A stretch of 64,000 bases of DNA from CAXBNB01 sp040151475 (GCF_040151475.1 NZ_JBDKWG010000107.1:8469-72468); one strand, 5' to 3'. Positions 55,026 through 63,460 are shown, counted from the stretch's first letter. Notes: a model not told the origin generated them from the sequence alone. Program-made: numbers and translations.

Positions 55026-56303
55026 ATGAAGCCTAAAAAAATATTTTCAACTTTTTTAATTCTTTTCATTTCTGCTCAGCTCATCGCACAGCCTCGCCGG
55101 GAGTTGGTGAAAGTAATCGTAACACCCAATCATACTGACTGGAACTATCAAATAGGAGAGCAGGCAGAGTTTTCCATTTCTGTGATGAGAAACAATGTAC
55201 TGATGAAGGGAATTGAAGCCAGTTATGTAATCCAACCCGAGTTAGTGGAGGTATGGGATGAAGGCAAGCTGGTTTTGAAAGATGGTACAGGAAAAGTTAA
55301 AGCTAAAAAATTTAACCAGCCCGGATTTCTTCGGTGTACTGTTTCAGTAGAAGTAGATGGTAAAGAATATTCCACTTATGCCACTGCAGGTTTTGAGCCT
55401 GATAAAATAAAGCCAACGACTACATTGCCTGCCGACTTTGAGGAGTTTTGGAACAAGGGCAAAGAAGAATTATCGAAAATACAGATCAATCCGGTGTTGA
55501 CTCTAATGCCCGAAAGGTGTACTGCTACCGTGGATGTTTACCACGTGCAAATAGACAATATCAAGGGAAAGATTTTTGGGATTTTAAGCAAGCCAAAAAA
55601 AGAAGGAAAATACCCGTCAATCTTGCACGTGCCCGGAGCTGGAATCCGTCCTTATTATGGAGATGTGTGGGAGGCAGAAGCCGGTTTTGTATCTTTTACC
55701 ATTGGCATTCATGGTATTCCCGTCAATCTTGACAAAAGTGTATATGACAACCTGCAACAGGGGGCATTGAGTAACTATTGGACAACCAATCTTGATGATA
55801 AAGACAATGCATATTTCAGGCGGGTTTACCTTGGTTGTGTCAGAGCAGTCGATTTTATTGAAAGTCTGGACTCCTATAATGGTAAAATTGGTGTAACAGG
55901 AGGGAGTCAGGGTGGAGCACTATCAATTGTTACTGCTGGCCTGGACGACAGGATTGATTATCTGGCGGCTTTTTATCCTGCCTTGTCCGACCTTACTGGT
56001 TTTTTGCATGGACGTGCCGGAGGGTGGCCAAAAATATTCAGAGACGACTACACCAACAAACCTGAGAAGGTGGAAACGTCAAAATATTTTGATGTGGTAA
56101 ATTTTGCCAGATTCGTGAAAGTACAGGGATGGTACAGCTGGGGATACAATGACAATGTGTGCCCTCCGACTTCCATGCACTCGGCATACAATGTCATTGA
56201 TGCCAAAAAGGAACTTCACGTTTTCCCGGAAACTCAACACTGGACATTTCCCGAGCAGCATGAATTGAAAAACGAATGGTTTTTTGAAAAACTTCGTGAG
56301 TAG
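55026..56303 (+). CDS. Acetylxylan esterase / cephalosporin-C deacetylase-like protein
   Basis: A 425-residue exported alpha/beta hydrolase of the AXE1/CE7-like class. A signal peptide ends near LIAQ. Residues 25-125 form an Ig-like beta domain, followed by the hydrolase domain with SILHVPGAGIRPY for the oxyanion region, the nucleophile GVTGGSQGGAL with Ser294, and the catalytic His in ETQHWTF near the C-terminus. The family removes acetyl groups from xylo-oligosaccharides and similar sugars. It shares a divergent intergenic region bearing a 12-base tandem repeat with the exported oxidoreductase gene. Confidence 0.9.
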   Translation: MKPKKIFSTFLILFISAQLIAQPRRELVKVIVTPNHTDWNYQIGEQAEFSISVMRNNVLMKGIEASYVIQPELVEVWDEGKLVLKDGTGKVKAKKFNQPGFLRCTVSVEVDGKEYSTYATAGFEPDKIKPTTTLPADFEEFWNKGKEELSKIQINPVLTLMPERCTATVDVYHVQIDNIKGKIFGILSKPKKEGKYPSILHVPGAGIRPYYGDVWEAEAGFVSFTIGIHGIPVNLDKSVYDNLQQGALSNYWTTNLDDKDNAYFRRVYLGCVRAVDFIESLDSYNGKIGVTGGSQGGALSIVTAGLDDRIDYLAAFYPALSDLTGFLHGRAGGWPKIFRDDYTNKPEKVETSKYFDVVNFARFVKVQGWYSWGYNDNVCPPTSMHSAYNVIDAKKELHVFPETQHWTFPEQHELKNEWFFEKLRE

Positions 56304-56334
56304 AGGATGAGGTAGTGATTTGAAAATATCCAGT

Positions 56335-56793
56335 TTAATTAAATTTCCTTGACCCTTTCAGAAAATAATAAATGAAATATCCAGAAGATATACGCATAAA
56401 AAAATCTATTATAGAATAAATCTGTTTTCCAGCTTGATCTTTAAGACTGTGAATCGGATTCAATAGGTTGAGTGCATAAGCCAAAGAACAAGAAGGACTC
56501 CAATCAAAACAAATATCTAATCCAAGATTAGGATTATGGTAAACCAATAAAGGAAAGAAAAAAAGGAAATGTAAAGATATGAGCCAAATTAATGAACGAA
56601 ATGGACTTGTGCCAAATCTAGAAAACCACATGTTTGTTCCCAAAATCAACCAGTCTACCAATTGTGAATTTGATAAAGATATTTTGAATGGTCTTAAAGA
56701 AATTTTTGATTTTAAATAATAGTAGAATGATTTAAGCTCACTAATTTTAAATATGTCGGCATAAATTAAGTTTTCAAATATAGTTTTAATTGT
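56335..56793 (-). pseudogene. C-terminal membrane remnant of a decayed gene
   Basis: A frame open from 56793 to the stop at 56335 encodes about 153 residues. It reads IFENLIYADIFKISELKSFY at the left, then VDWLILGTNMWFSRFGTSPFR, then a strongly hydrophobic stretch and NPIHSLKDQAG near the end, and has two likely membrane helices. There is no plausible start codon before the recognisable sequence begins; an internal ATG at 56661 would cut the apparent homology. It looks like the membrane-anchored C-terminus of the protein whose N-terminal part is encoded at 56766-57854 in a different frame. The two frames overlap by 28 bases. Confidence 0.6.
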
Positions 56794-57854
56794 CTACTTG
56801 TTTCTATAAGTTCCAAATATTGGTCGCTTTCATCAATGGAATTATTAGAGGATTTTAGGGAGAAATTTCGTGACCAATGGATATATCCAAATTTCAAAAA
56901 ATCAAAATTGCAGTTTCTTAATGATAGTTGTTCAATTGTGATTTCTGATAGACTTACATTACAATCAATATCTTCAAATGATAAGTAATTCAAATTACTT
57001 AACCTATTAATTACGATAGAGCTATTTTTATTGATGCTTTTAAGCTTGAGATTATCAATTTCAGAAGAGCCAATAAATATTTCTCCTGAAGCTTTATATT
57101 CTGATATTTCTAACTCATCTATCTCAGAACCACCGCTAATTTTGATGCTTGAAGGGAGTCGGTTTTCGTAAAATGAAATATGACTAAAACCAATTTTATT
57201 AGATATTAGATGATTCGCAGTAATACTGTCAAATCCCCTGTTAATGGACAGTGTATTTATTTGGCAATAATCTAGAGCTAAATTGAATCTCCATCCACCA
57301 ATGACACTTAATCTCTCAATAATGCAATGAGAATGAAATTTAGCCTCCTTAACCTGCGCTTTGAGTTCTAACTTTAAATTTCCAATTCTAGTTTTAAGGC
57401 CACTGATATCAAGGGTATAAACATTTTTTATATCTGTCAATTCTTTGATCTTACAATTGGTAATTTGTAAATGCGACAATGATTGTGGCTTAAAAGAGAT
57501 GTTCTCATTGAAAGTACAATTATCTATTCTCAACAAATGGTGTGAGTGTGATGGATGTAACTCAGAAATAAATGGCTCATCTTCAAAAAAGCAATTATAG
57601 AAACTTATATTTCCATTAGAATTCAGGCTTAAAATGAACCCTTTCAAAAACACACAATCGTGAAACTCTACATCAAATCCACATAATATTTCAACCTTTT
57701 CTAAAAATTGACATTTTTTAAATGGAAGTCTTTCTCGTACTGTTAATTTTTCATTATAGTAATAGAGGAAATTGTGATTTTTTGGTACGGTTTCATGTTG
57801 TTCTGTAAAATTTACTTTGCTTCTATATTTAGATAAGCTATCGTGCAATTTCAT
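56766..57854 (-). CDS. Pentapeptide-repeat-like protein, truncated at the C-terminus
   Basis: A 362-residue protein with no signal peptide whose body is a series of irregular beta-solenoid turns (for example FHDCVFLKGF, FYNCFFEDE, IDNCTFNEN, LSLRNCNFDFLKFG), as in loosely repeated pentapeptide proteins. It ends abruptly in SRQLKLYLKT. In similar proteins that I recall, this phrase is followed by a helical segment and C-terminal membrane helices. Here the membrane part is found in another frame just downstream, so the gene is probably broken by an internal deletion with frameshift. The N-terminal product may still be made. Function is unknown. Confidence 0.65.
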   Translation of the reverse strand: MKLHDSLSKYRSKVNFTEQHETVPKNHNFLYYYNEKLTVRERLPFKKCQFLEKVEILCGFDVEFHDCVFLKGFILSLNSNGNISFYNCFFEDEPFISELHPSHSHHLLRIDNCTFNENISFKPQSLSHLQITNCKIKELTDIKNVYTLDISGLKTRIGNLKLELKAQVKEAKFHSHCIIERLSVIGGWRFNLALDYCQINTLSINRGFDSITANHLISNKIGFSHISFYENRLPSSIKISGGSEIDELEISEYKASGEIFIGSSEIDNLKLKSINKNSSIVINRLSNLNYLSFEDIDCNVSLSEITIEQLSLRNCNFDFLKFGYIHWSRNFSLKSSNNSIDESDQYLELIETSRQLKLYLKT

Positions 57855-58002
57855 AAGTGAATATAGCTATTATTTTTGTCCCTAATTGAATGAAAAAAAG
57901 CCTAATAAATAATGATTGTTAGGGGATGAAAGTACCAGACATAAATGTATTCATGCATATGTTGGTATTATGACCACTATTGGTATGAATCTTTTGACTT
58001 TG

Positions 58003-58713
58003 CTACTCATTAGTTTCTATTAACTCAATTGATTTTTCAGCAAAACGTTTGCCCATGGTTATATATCCTTCAGCAGACATGTGTAAATCATTGCTTATTT
58101 CTTTTCCATTTCTATTAAGTCCATCATTTAGATCATCAGTATCGATCCACTCAAAACGAGGATTTGACTCGGCTACTTTCACCTGAATGTCTCTGATCAT
58201 TACCCAGTGAGGATACTTTTCACCCAACATATCAAAATCACTTAATCTCCCAATAATGAAGTTTATTTCCTTACTTTTTAGGTCATTACAAAGTTGATCA
58301 TAAAGTCCGATCAAACTTTTTTGGTAAACTTCTCCGTGTTTTTCTTTTGCATCACGCTCACCCTGCATCCAGATAAATGTGATCGAAGCGATTTTCTCCT
58401 TATCAATAGCCGCATAGACTTTGGTCAATAAACTATCGTACAGGTCAGGTTTAGCACCAGGCTCATTTCCTTCTAATGGTTTCCAATTCTTGTACCAACG
58501 TCTGATAGGCTGACCTCCCAGTGCATCTTTTACGATAATTACATTTTCTTTTCCAAATTTCTTTTCAATGGCAGGAGTAAAAGATTCCTCTGGTTTCAAG
58601 CCTGCCATATTGGATTGTCCGGAGAGTATAAACAGGTGTTTACCTTCCTTTGAATTACAAGATTGAATTGTGAGTATTATCAAACAGATAATTAAAATTG
58701 TATGTGCTCTCAT
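58003..58713 (-). CDS. Sialate-O-acetylesterase-like (SASA/CE6) lipoprotein
   Basis: A 236-residue lipoprotein (LTIQSCNS, Cys19) of the SASA family of SGNH esterases. It has the nucleophile block LSGQSNMAG with Ser34, the GERDA motif in WMQGERDAKEKH, and the Asp-x-x-His pair as Asp209 and His211-region SNDLHMSAEGY. Members remove acetyl groups from sialic acids or from xylan. It lies near other deacylases (46382, 55026), which suggests a shared acetylated-glycan substrate, though the genes are not in one operon. Confidence 0.85.
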   Translation of the reverse strand: MRAHTILIICLIILTIQSCNSKEGKHLFILSGQSNMAGLKPEESFTPAIEKKFGKENVIIVKDALGGQPIRRWYKNWKPLEGNEPGAKPDLYDSLLTKVYAAIDKEKIASITFIWMQGERDAKEKHGEVYQKSLIGLYDQLCNDLKSKEINFIIGRLSDFDMLGEKYPHWVMIRDIQVKVAESNPRFEWIDTDDLNDGLNRNGKEISNDLHMSAEGYITMGKRFAEKSIELIETNE

Positions 58714-58869
58714 GGATTTGTAGTAAATATGGGATTATTTCTATTGTACTTGTGGTAAAAAACAGGTGGTAAGTTAAACACTTTTCAAATTATTGATTTC
58801 CTATTATTCTGAAACCGGATAATTTATCAGGGTGAATTATGAGATAATGTATAATGCAAAATTGAGTGT

Positions 58870-58883
58870 GTAACCTTTGTTAC
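58870..58883. promoter_or_regulatory. GTAAC-N4-GTTAC operator upstream of the MBL-rhodanese gene
   Basis: GTAACCTTTGTTAC is a 5-4-5 inverted repeat centred 29.5 bases before the first base of the -7 element at 58906. That places the centre at about -41.5, the position of a class II CRP/FNR activator. The same palindrome type at the same spacing occurs at 63094-63107. Confidence 0.7.
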
Positions 58884-58905
58884 GGATTCCGTTATTAGAT
58901 TGCTG

Positions 58906-58913
58906 TAGCTTTG
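58906..58913 (+). promoter_or_regulatory. -7 element of the MBL-rhodanese operon
   Basis: TAGCTTTG matches TAnnTTTG. There is no good -33 TTG at the usual distance, as expected of an activator-dependent promoter. The start codon is 34 bases downstream. Confidence 0.6.
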
Positions 58914-58947
58914 TCTTTTATATTAAGAACATAAAAAAAACACAACG

Positions 58948-60363
58948 ATGAAAATAGAGCAGATTTATACAGGCTGTTTGTCACAGGGGGCCTACTATAT
59001 AGAAAGTGATGGACAAGTAGCGATCATTGATCCTTTGAGAGAGTCAGCTCCTTACATTAGCAAGGCGGAGAAAGATGGTACTCAGATTAAGTACATTTTT
59101 GAGACTCATTTTCATGCAGATTTTGTGTCGGGTCATGTTGACCTGGCAGAAAAAACAGGTGCTGAAATAGTATATGGTCCCGGAGCTAAAACATCATACG
59201 CCATCCATGAAGCCAAAGATGGTGAAGTGTTGGAGTTGGGGAAAATTAAGATCAAGGTGCTACATACCCCCGGTCATACTATGGAAAGTAGCTGTTTTCT
59301 TTTGTTTGACGAAAATGGAAAGGAGCATGCACTTTTTTCTGGTGACACACTATTCATAGGAGATGTAGGCCGTCCGGATCTGGCAATCAAAAGTGATTTG
59401 ACCAAAGAAGATTTAGCAGGTTATCTATTCGACAGTTTGAGGGAAAAGGTAATGATATTGCCTGATGATGTAATAGTGTACCCGGCTCATGGTGCCGGAT
59501 CGGCCTGTGGGAAAAACCTGTCATCTGATACCTGGGATACCCTGGGGCATCAAAAGGAAACGAATTATGCATTGAGGGCTGACATGACAAAAGAAGAATT
59601 TGTGAAAGAAGTAACTACAGGGATTTTGCCTCCTCCTCAGTATTTTGCTAAAAATGCTATGATGAATAAAGTAGGGTATGAGAGTTTGGATGAAGTATTG
59701 AAACAAGGGGATGTGCCACTGGATGTTGATACTTTTGAATCGTTGGCCAACTATGAAGGAGCCTTGGTATTGGATACGCGCAATAAAACTGATTTTACGA
59801 AGGAGCATATACCTAACTCTATCTTTATAGGTGTCGATGGTTCTTTTGCACCCTGGGTAGGGGCATTGATTCCAGATTTAAAGCAGCCTATTATTTTTAT
59901 AGCAGATGAAGGTAGAGAAGAAGAAGTAGTTATCAAGTTGTCTCGGGTTGGCTATGATAATACTCTGGGGTATTTAAAAGGAGGGATTGATTCCTGGAAA
60001 AAAGCAGGAAAGGAAACCGATCATATAGAATCGGTAAGTGCTGTGGAACTGGCTAAAAAAACAAAAGACGATCAGTTTGTAAATATTCTTGACGTTCGCA
60101 AACCTGGAGAATTTGATTCTGAGCATACCGAAGGAGCAATTTCGTTTCCCCTCGATTTTTTTAATGATAAAATTGATGTTTTGAGCCGGGACAAGCAATA
60201 TTTCGTTCATTGTGCGAGTGGCTATCGGTCTCTTATTGCCACATCAATATTAAAATCAAGAGGTTATCATAATCTGGTAGATGTTGACGGAGGCTTTGAT
60301 GCAATGAAAAAAACTGATATCGCCAAAACAGTGTATGTTTGTCCTACTACCATCACCGTATAG
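58948..60363 (+). CDS. Persulfide-dioxygenase-like MBL protein fused to two rhodanese domains
   Basis: A 471-residue protein. Residues 1-235 form a metallo-beta-lactamase fold with FETHFHADFVSGH, HTPGHT (His106, His110) and SGDTLFIGDVGRPD (Asp133). His54, His110-region and Asp133 fit the 2-His-1-carboxylate iron site of ETHE1-type persulfide dioxygenases; the last His of HxHxDH is Phe59. The first rhodanese domain (about 260-355) lacks its Cys (FIADEGREEE), while the second (about 370-460) has Cys422 in VHCASGYRS. It probably oxidises glutathione- or protein-persulfide sulfur and passes sulfane sulfur. It is first in an operon with two YeeE-type genes. Confidence 0.9.
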   Translation: MKIEQIYTGCLSQGAYYIESDGQVAIIDPLRESAPYISKAEKDGTQIKYIFETHFHADFVSGHVDLAEKTGAEIVYGPGAKTSYAIHEAKDGEVLELGKIKIKVLHTPGHTMESSCFLLFDENGKEHALFSGDTLFIGDVGRPDLAIKSDLTKEDLAGYLFDSLREKVMILPDDVIVYPAHGAGSACGKNLSSDTWDTLGHQKETNYALRADMTKEEFVKEVTTGILPPPQYFAKNAMMNKVGYESLDEVLKQGDVPLDVDTFESLANYEGALVLDTRNKTDFTKEHIPNSIFIGVDGSFAPWVGALIPDLKQPIIFIADEGREEEVVIKLSRVGYDNTLGYLKGGIDSWKKAGKETDHIESVSAVELAKKTKDDQFVNILDVRKPGEFDSEHTEGAISFPLDFFNDKIDVLSRDKQYFVHCASGYRSLIATSILKSRGYHNLVDVDGGFDAMKKTDIAKTVYVCPTTITV

Positions 60364-60374
60364 AATTGGGTCAT

Positions 60375-60941
60375 ATGATAGAATTTTTAAGTAAACCCTG
60401 GCCTTGGTATATTTCCGGACCATTGATTTCACTGGTAATGTTCACAATGCTGATACTTGGCAAAAAGTTTGGAGTCTCCAGTAACTTGCGAACCATTTGC
60501 TCTATGGCTGGGGCAGGAAAGTTTGCAGAATTTTTTAGGTTTGAATGGAAAAAAGACATCTGGAATCTAATTTTTATATTAGGGGCAGTCATTGGAGGTT
60601 TCATCTCACGAGAATTTTTGACTACTGATCCTTCGGTGGCTATTTCTGCTCAAACGATAGCGGATTTACAAGTCCTTGGGGTTGCAAACCCGGGCAATGA
60701 CTATGTTCCGGTTGAAATATTCAATTGGAATACCTTATTTTCTTTGAAGGGCTTTCTGCTGGTGGTAGTTGGCGGAGTGCTCGTAGGCTTTGGAACCAGG
60801 TATTGTGATGGATGTACATCTGGTCACGGAATCAGCGGCTTAAGCAACCTGCAATTGCCTTCTCTTATTGCTGTGATTGGATTCTTCATTGGAGGTCTGT
60901 TTGTCACTTTCTTTGTTTTACCTTATATATTGGCCCTATAA
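60375..60941 (+). CDS. YeeE/YedE-type sulfur transporter, half 1
   Basis: A 188-residue membrane protein from ATG at 60375; an upstream TTG overlapping the previous gene is less likely. It has about four or five helices, the conserved GVLVGFGTRYCDGCTSGHGISGLS with its Cys residues near residue 145, and a final LIAVIGFFIGGL helix. YeeE-family proteins take up thiosulfate or a related sulfur species. In Bacteroidota the transporter is split into two adjacent proteins, as here; the second follows after 10 bases. Confidence 0.88.
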   Translation: MIEFLSKPWPWYISGPLISLVMFTMLILGKKFGVSSNLRTICSMAGAGKFAEFFRFEWKKDIWNLIFILGAVIGGFISREFLTTDPSVAISAQTIADLQVLGVANPGNDYVPVEIFNWNTLFSLKGFLLVVVGGVLVGFGTRYCDGCTSGHGISGLSNLQLPSLIAVIGFFIGGLFVTFFVLPYILAL

Positions 60942-60951
60942 ATACTCTCCA

Positions 60952-61365
60952 ATGAAGTATATAAAATTTTTAGTTGTTGGGATATTGTTCGGAATTATAT
61001 TAAGCAAGTCTGAAGCAGTATCGTGGTTTAGAATTTATGAAATGTTCAAATTTCAGTCGTTTCACATGTATGGAATTATAGGTTCAGCTGTGGTAACGGG
61101 TGCCATTGCGATTGCTATTATGAAAAAGATGAATGTGAAATCTACTGATGGAACAGAGATCAGCTATAGCGTAAAGCCCTTAAGCATTAGCAGGTATTTA
61201 TTTGGAGGAACAATATTCGGGATGGGCTGGGCGATGACAGGTGCATGCCCAGGGCCTACTTTTGTATTGGTTGGTCAGGGATTTGGGGTCTTTTTAGTCG
61301 TAATAGCCAGTGCTGTTTTTGGGACTTTTTTATATGGTTTGGTGAAAGATAAGTTGCCACATTAA
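60952..61365 (+). CDS. YeeE/YedE-type sulfur transporter, half 2 (DUF6691-like)
   Basis: A 137-residue membrane protein from ATG at 60952, ten bases after half 1. It has the family sequence GGTIFGMGWAMTGACPGPTFVLVGQG, in which the Cys lines the substrate path in YeeE. Three to four membrane helices are visible. Together with half 1 it should make one transporter that supplies or disposes of sulfane sulfur for the MBL-rhodanese enzyme upstream. This is the last gene of the operon; no clear hairpin terminator follows. Confidence 0.85.
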   Translation: MKYIKFLVVGILFGIILSKSEAVSWFRIYEMFKFQSFHMYGIIGSAVVTGAIAIAIMKKMNVKSTDGTEISYSVKPLSISRYLFGGTIFGMGWAMTGACPGPTFVLVGQGFGVFLVVIASAVFGTFLYGLVKDKLPH

Positions 61366-61412
61366 GCCCGATAACTGTTTAACTCTTTTGAGTCACCTTC
61401 TTTTTTACGTTT

Positions 61413-62909
61413 TTATTTTTCAATAATCATTTTGTCAGAAAGCTCATTGGTGTCGTCAGTTCTAACAATAAAACCATTCTCAAGGAGTAATTTTTTGCAT
61501 TCGTGAATGGCTGATACCAGGCCTTCAGCGGGACTCCCCTGCTTGATGCCATCAGTTACCAGTTTCAGTACATTGTTCCAGTCGCTTTGTTCTATCACAG
61601 AACTGATCCCTTGATCCCCAAGTACCTGCACTCTTTTTTCCATCTCGCTGATATAAATTAATATGCCAGTTCGATCTACGGTATTGAATATTTCTTCTTG
61701 TAAAAAGATATCTCTTGCTCTTGTAATTACCCTGTGATCCATGACATTCAAAGGTACAAATGCCAACCTCACGGTAGGAAAGAAGTAGGAGATGACCAAA
61801 CCGGAAACCATAAGAAGAAATATTGACATGGCCATATTCATGATCGAAAATGTGGGAGGAAGCAACCATAAGTATGAAAGTGACATAATAGATACTAATC
61901 CCAACAGGCCAAGAGTGGTGGCAAGTTTCCAACTACCTTGCTGGTAAGCATCACTATTTCTGCCAAAATAGACTACTATTTCTCCTGAAGATTCCAATTC
62001 CAAATCTTTTACGGCTTGTTCTACATTGCTTTTTTGCTCGTCGGTAAATATAAATTTTTTGTGCGTATCAAAAGAAAAGGCTCTCCAGTCTCCGGAAGCT
62101 CCTCCTCCAATAAATGAACCTCCTCCAAGGGAGAAAGAGCTGTCGGATGAATTGCCTCCGGCACCTTCGGTTCCTTCATTGTATCCCCCACCATAAGCAC
62201 CACCGCCACCGCGGGTAGATCTGCCGAGCAATGAGAAAAGAGATAACACTAACATCAATATACTATAGGTAATGCTTCCGAAAATAAGCCAAAATATTAC
62301 AGCTACCCCCACTGCTAGTGCCAATTTGATTCTGATTGTTTTGATAAAACCACTCAAAAAGCTTAATGCTACCAGAACAATTAGAATGGACAGTATAGGG
62401 TAGTTTTTAGGGTTAAATGTGGACGTCTTGGAAATAGAATTGCCTTGAGAAAGAGATACTATGGAGTCCATTCCTTTGCTGATGCCTTGCGCAACTCTGC
62501 CACTTCTCATTTCCGGGATAATTATCTTATTAACGATTGCTTTTTTATCATCATCGGTAACACTTTTGCTTAGTTTCTCGTCAGTGGCAATCCATATTTT
62601 CCGGTCTTTTAAGGCAATTAAAACTACCGCATTTCCTGAAGAGTCTTCTTTTTTCCAACTTGCCAACAATTGACTTGCTTCTTTTTCTACACTTTCTGTC
62701 TTTATAGCCTTGGTTAATGTAAGAGACATTTTGATCCCATGACTCTTTTCTAGTTCAGACAGTTTGATATTTAAATCAACAATTTCTTGTTTACTAAGTT
62801 TGCCGGTTTCATCATTTAGAATACTGTTTTGAGCCTGAATTCCTGTGATAAATACCAGATAAAATAGAAATGCAAATGGAATAATATATTTTAAGTATCG
62901 TTTTTTCAT
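61413..62909 (-). CDS. Double TPM-domain membrane protein
   Basis: A 498-residue protein that joins two TPM (TLP18.3/Psb32/MOLO-1) domains. The first lies in residues 25-165 behind a signal peptide (NDETGKLSKQEIVDLN, then SSGNAVVLIALKDRKIWIATD), followed by two membrane helices, a Gly-rich linker (GGSFIGGGASGDW, about 230-285), and a second TPM domain (about 290-480, LELESSGEIVVYFGR and GILIYISEMEKRVQVLGD) with two more membrane helices inside its start. The usual arrangement is two separate adjacent genes, so this looks like a fusion. It is divergent from the thioredoxin gene; function is not established. Confidence 0.85.
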   Translation of the reverse strand: MKKRYLKYIIPFAFLFYLVFITGIQAQNSILNDETGKLSKQEIVDLNIKLSELEKSHGIKMSLTLTKAIKTESVEKEASQLLASWKKEDSSGNAVVLIALKDRKIWIATDEKLSKSVTDDDKKAIVNKIIIPEMRSGRVAQGISKGMDSIVSLSQGNSISKTSTFNPKNYPILSILIVLVALSFLSGFIKTIRIKLALAVGVAVIFWLIFGSITYSILMLVLSLFSLLGRSTRGGGGAYGGGYNEGTEGAGGNSSDSSFSLGGGSFIGGGASGDWRAFSFDTHKKFIFTDEQKSNVEQAVKDLELESSGEIVVYFGRNSDAYQQGSWKLATTLGLLGLVSIMSLSYLWLLPPTFSIMNMAMSIFLLMVSGLVISYFFPTVRLAFVPLNVMDHRVITRARDIFLQEEIFNTVDRTGILIYISEMEKRVQVLGDQGISSVIEQSDWNNVLKLVTDGIKQGSPAEGLVSAIHECKKLLLENGFIVRTDDTNELSDKMIIEK

Positions 62910-63093
62910 TGTGGTAGAGCTTGGTTACAATTAAGTCTAAATCTAATGACAAATGATTATAGTTTTAAAATTAGACATATAAATTTAGATCGGATTTATT
63001 TTTAAGTAAAATTGGAAAAAGTCGAACGGAACTAATGATGGGTTTTGTGAAACAAGCCCAAACAATAACGAGTATTGGTTTATTTACAGTTCT

Positions 63094-63107
63094 GTAACCA
63101 AAGTTAC
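63094..63107. promoter_or_regulatory. GTAAC-N4-GTTAC operator upstream of the thioredoxin gene
   Basis: GTAACCAAAGTTAC repeats the 5-4-5 palindrome found at 58870-58883. Its centre is 29.5 bases before the -7-like element at 63130, exactly the spacing seen in the other sulfur unit. Confidence 0.7.
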
Positions 63108-63129
63108 TGGATTTGGAATTATTTGAGTG

Positions 63130-63137
63130 CAATTTTG
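63130..63137 (+). promoter_or_regulatory. -7-like element of the thioredoxin-rhodanese unit
   Basis: CAATTTTG differs from TAnnTTTG at its first base. It lies at the same distance from the palindrome as the -7 element at 58906 and 23 bases before the start codon. Confidence 0.45.
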
Positions 63138-63160
63138 TGTTGTATGTAAAACAGATAATT

Positions 63161-63460
63161 ATGGCAAGTTTTGTAGATATTATAAATTCCGACAAACCAG
63201 TGCTGGTAGATTTTTTTGCCGAGTGGTGTGGACCGTGTAAGATGATGGCTCCAGTATTGGAAGAGTTAGTAGGAGAACTGAATGAAAGCGGTAAAGTGAT
63301 CAAAGTTGATATTGATAAAAACCCCAATGCAGCTTTGAAATACCAGATTAGGTCAGTGCCGACATTAATCTTATTCAAAAAAGGGCAAATTCTTTGGAGA
63401 CATTCCGGTACTGCAGGGAAAGAGCAACTCAAACAAATGATTCTTAGTCACGCTTCATAA
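63161..63460 (+). CDS. Thioredoxin
   Basis: A 99-residue thioredoxin from ATG at 63161 (MASFVDIINSDKPV); an upstream in-frame ATG at 63113 would add a non-conserved lead. The active site is DFFAEWCGPCKMM with Cys23 and Cys26, and the cis-Pro is in SVPTLILFKKG. It lacks a signal peptide and is cytoplasmic. It overlaps the exported rhodanese gene by one base. Given its operator and neighbour, it likely reduces or relays persulfide sulfur rather than being the main housekeeping thioredoxin (inference). Confidence 0.92.
   Translation: MASFVDIINSDKPVLVDFFAEWCGPCKMMAPVLEELVGELNESGKVIKVDIDKNPNAALKYQIRSVPTLILFKKGQILWRHSGTAGKEQLKQMILSHAS

Noticed and set aside
56335..56661. Independent small membrane protein from ATG 56661
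   Set aside because: The same frame is protein-like for 44 codons further upstream without a start codon, so this is better read as a gene remnant.
60339..60374. TTG-started extension of YeeE half 1 overlapping the MBL-rhodanese gene
   Set aside because: The ATG at 60375 starts a normal membrane protein; the extension translates the tail of the previous gene in another frame.
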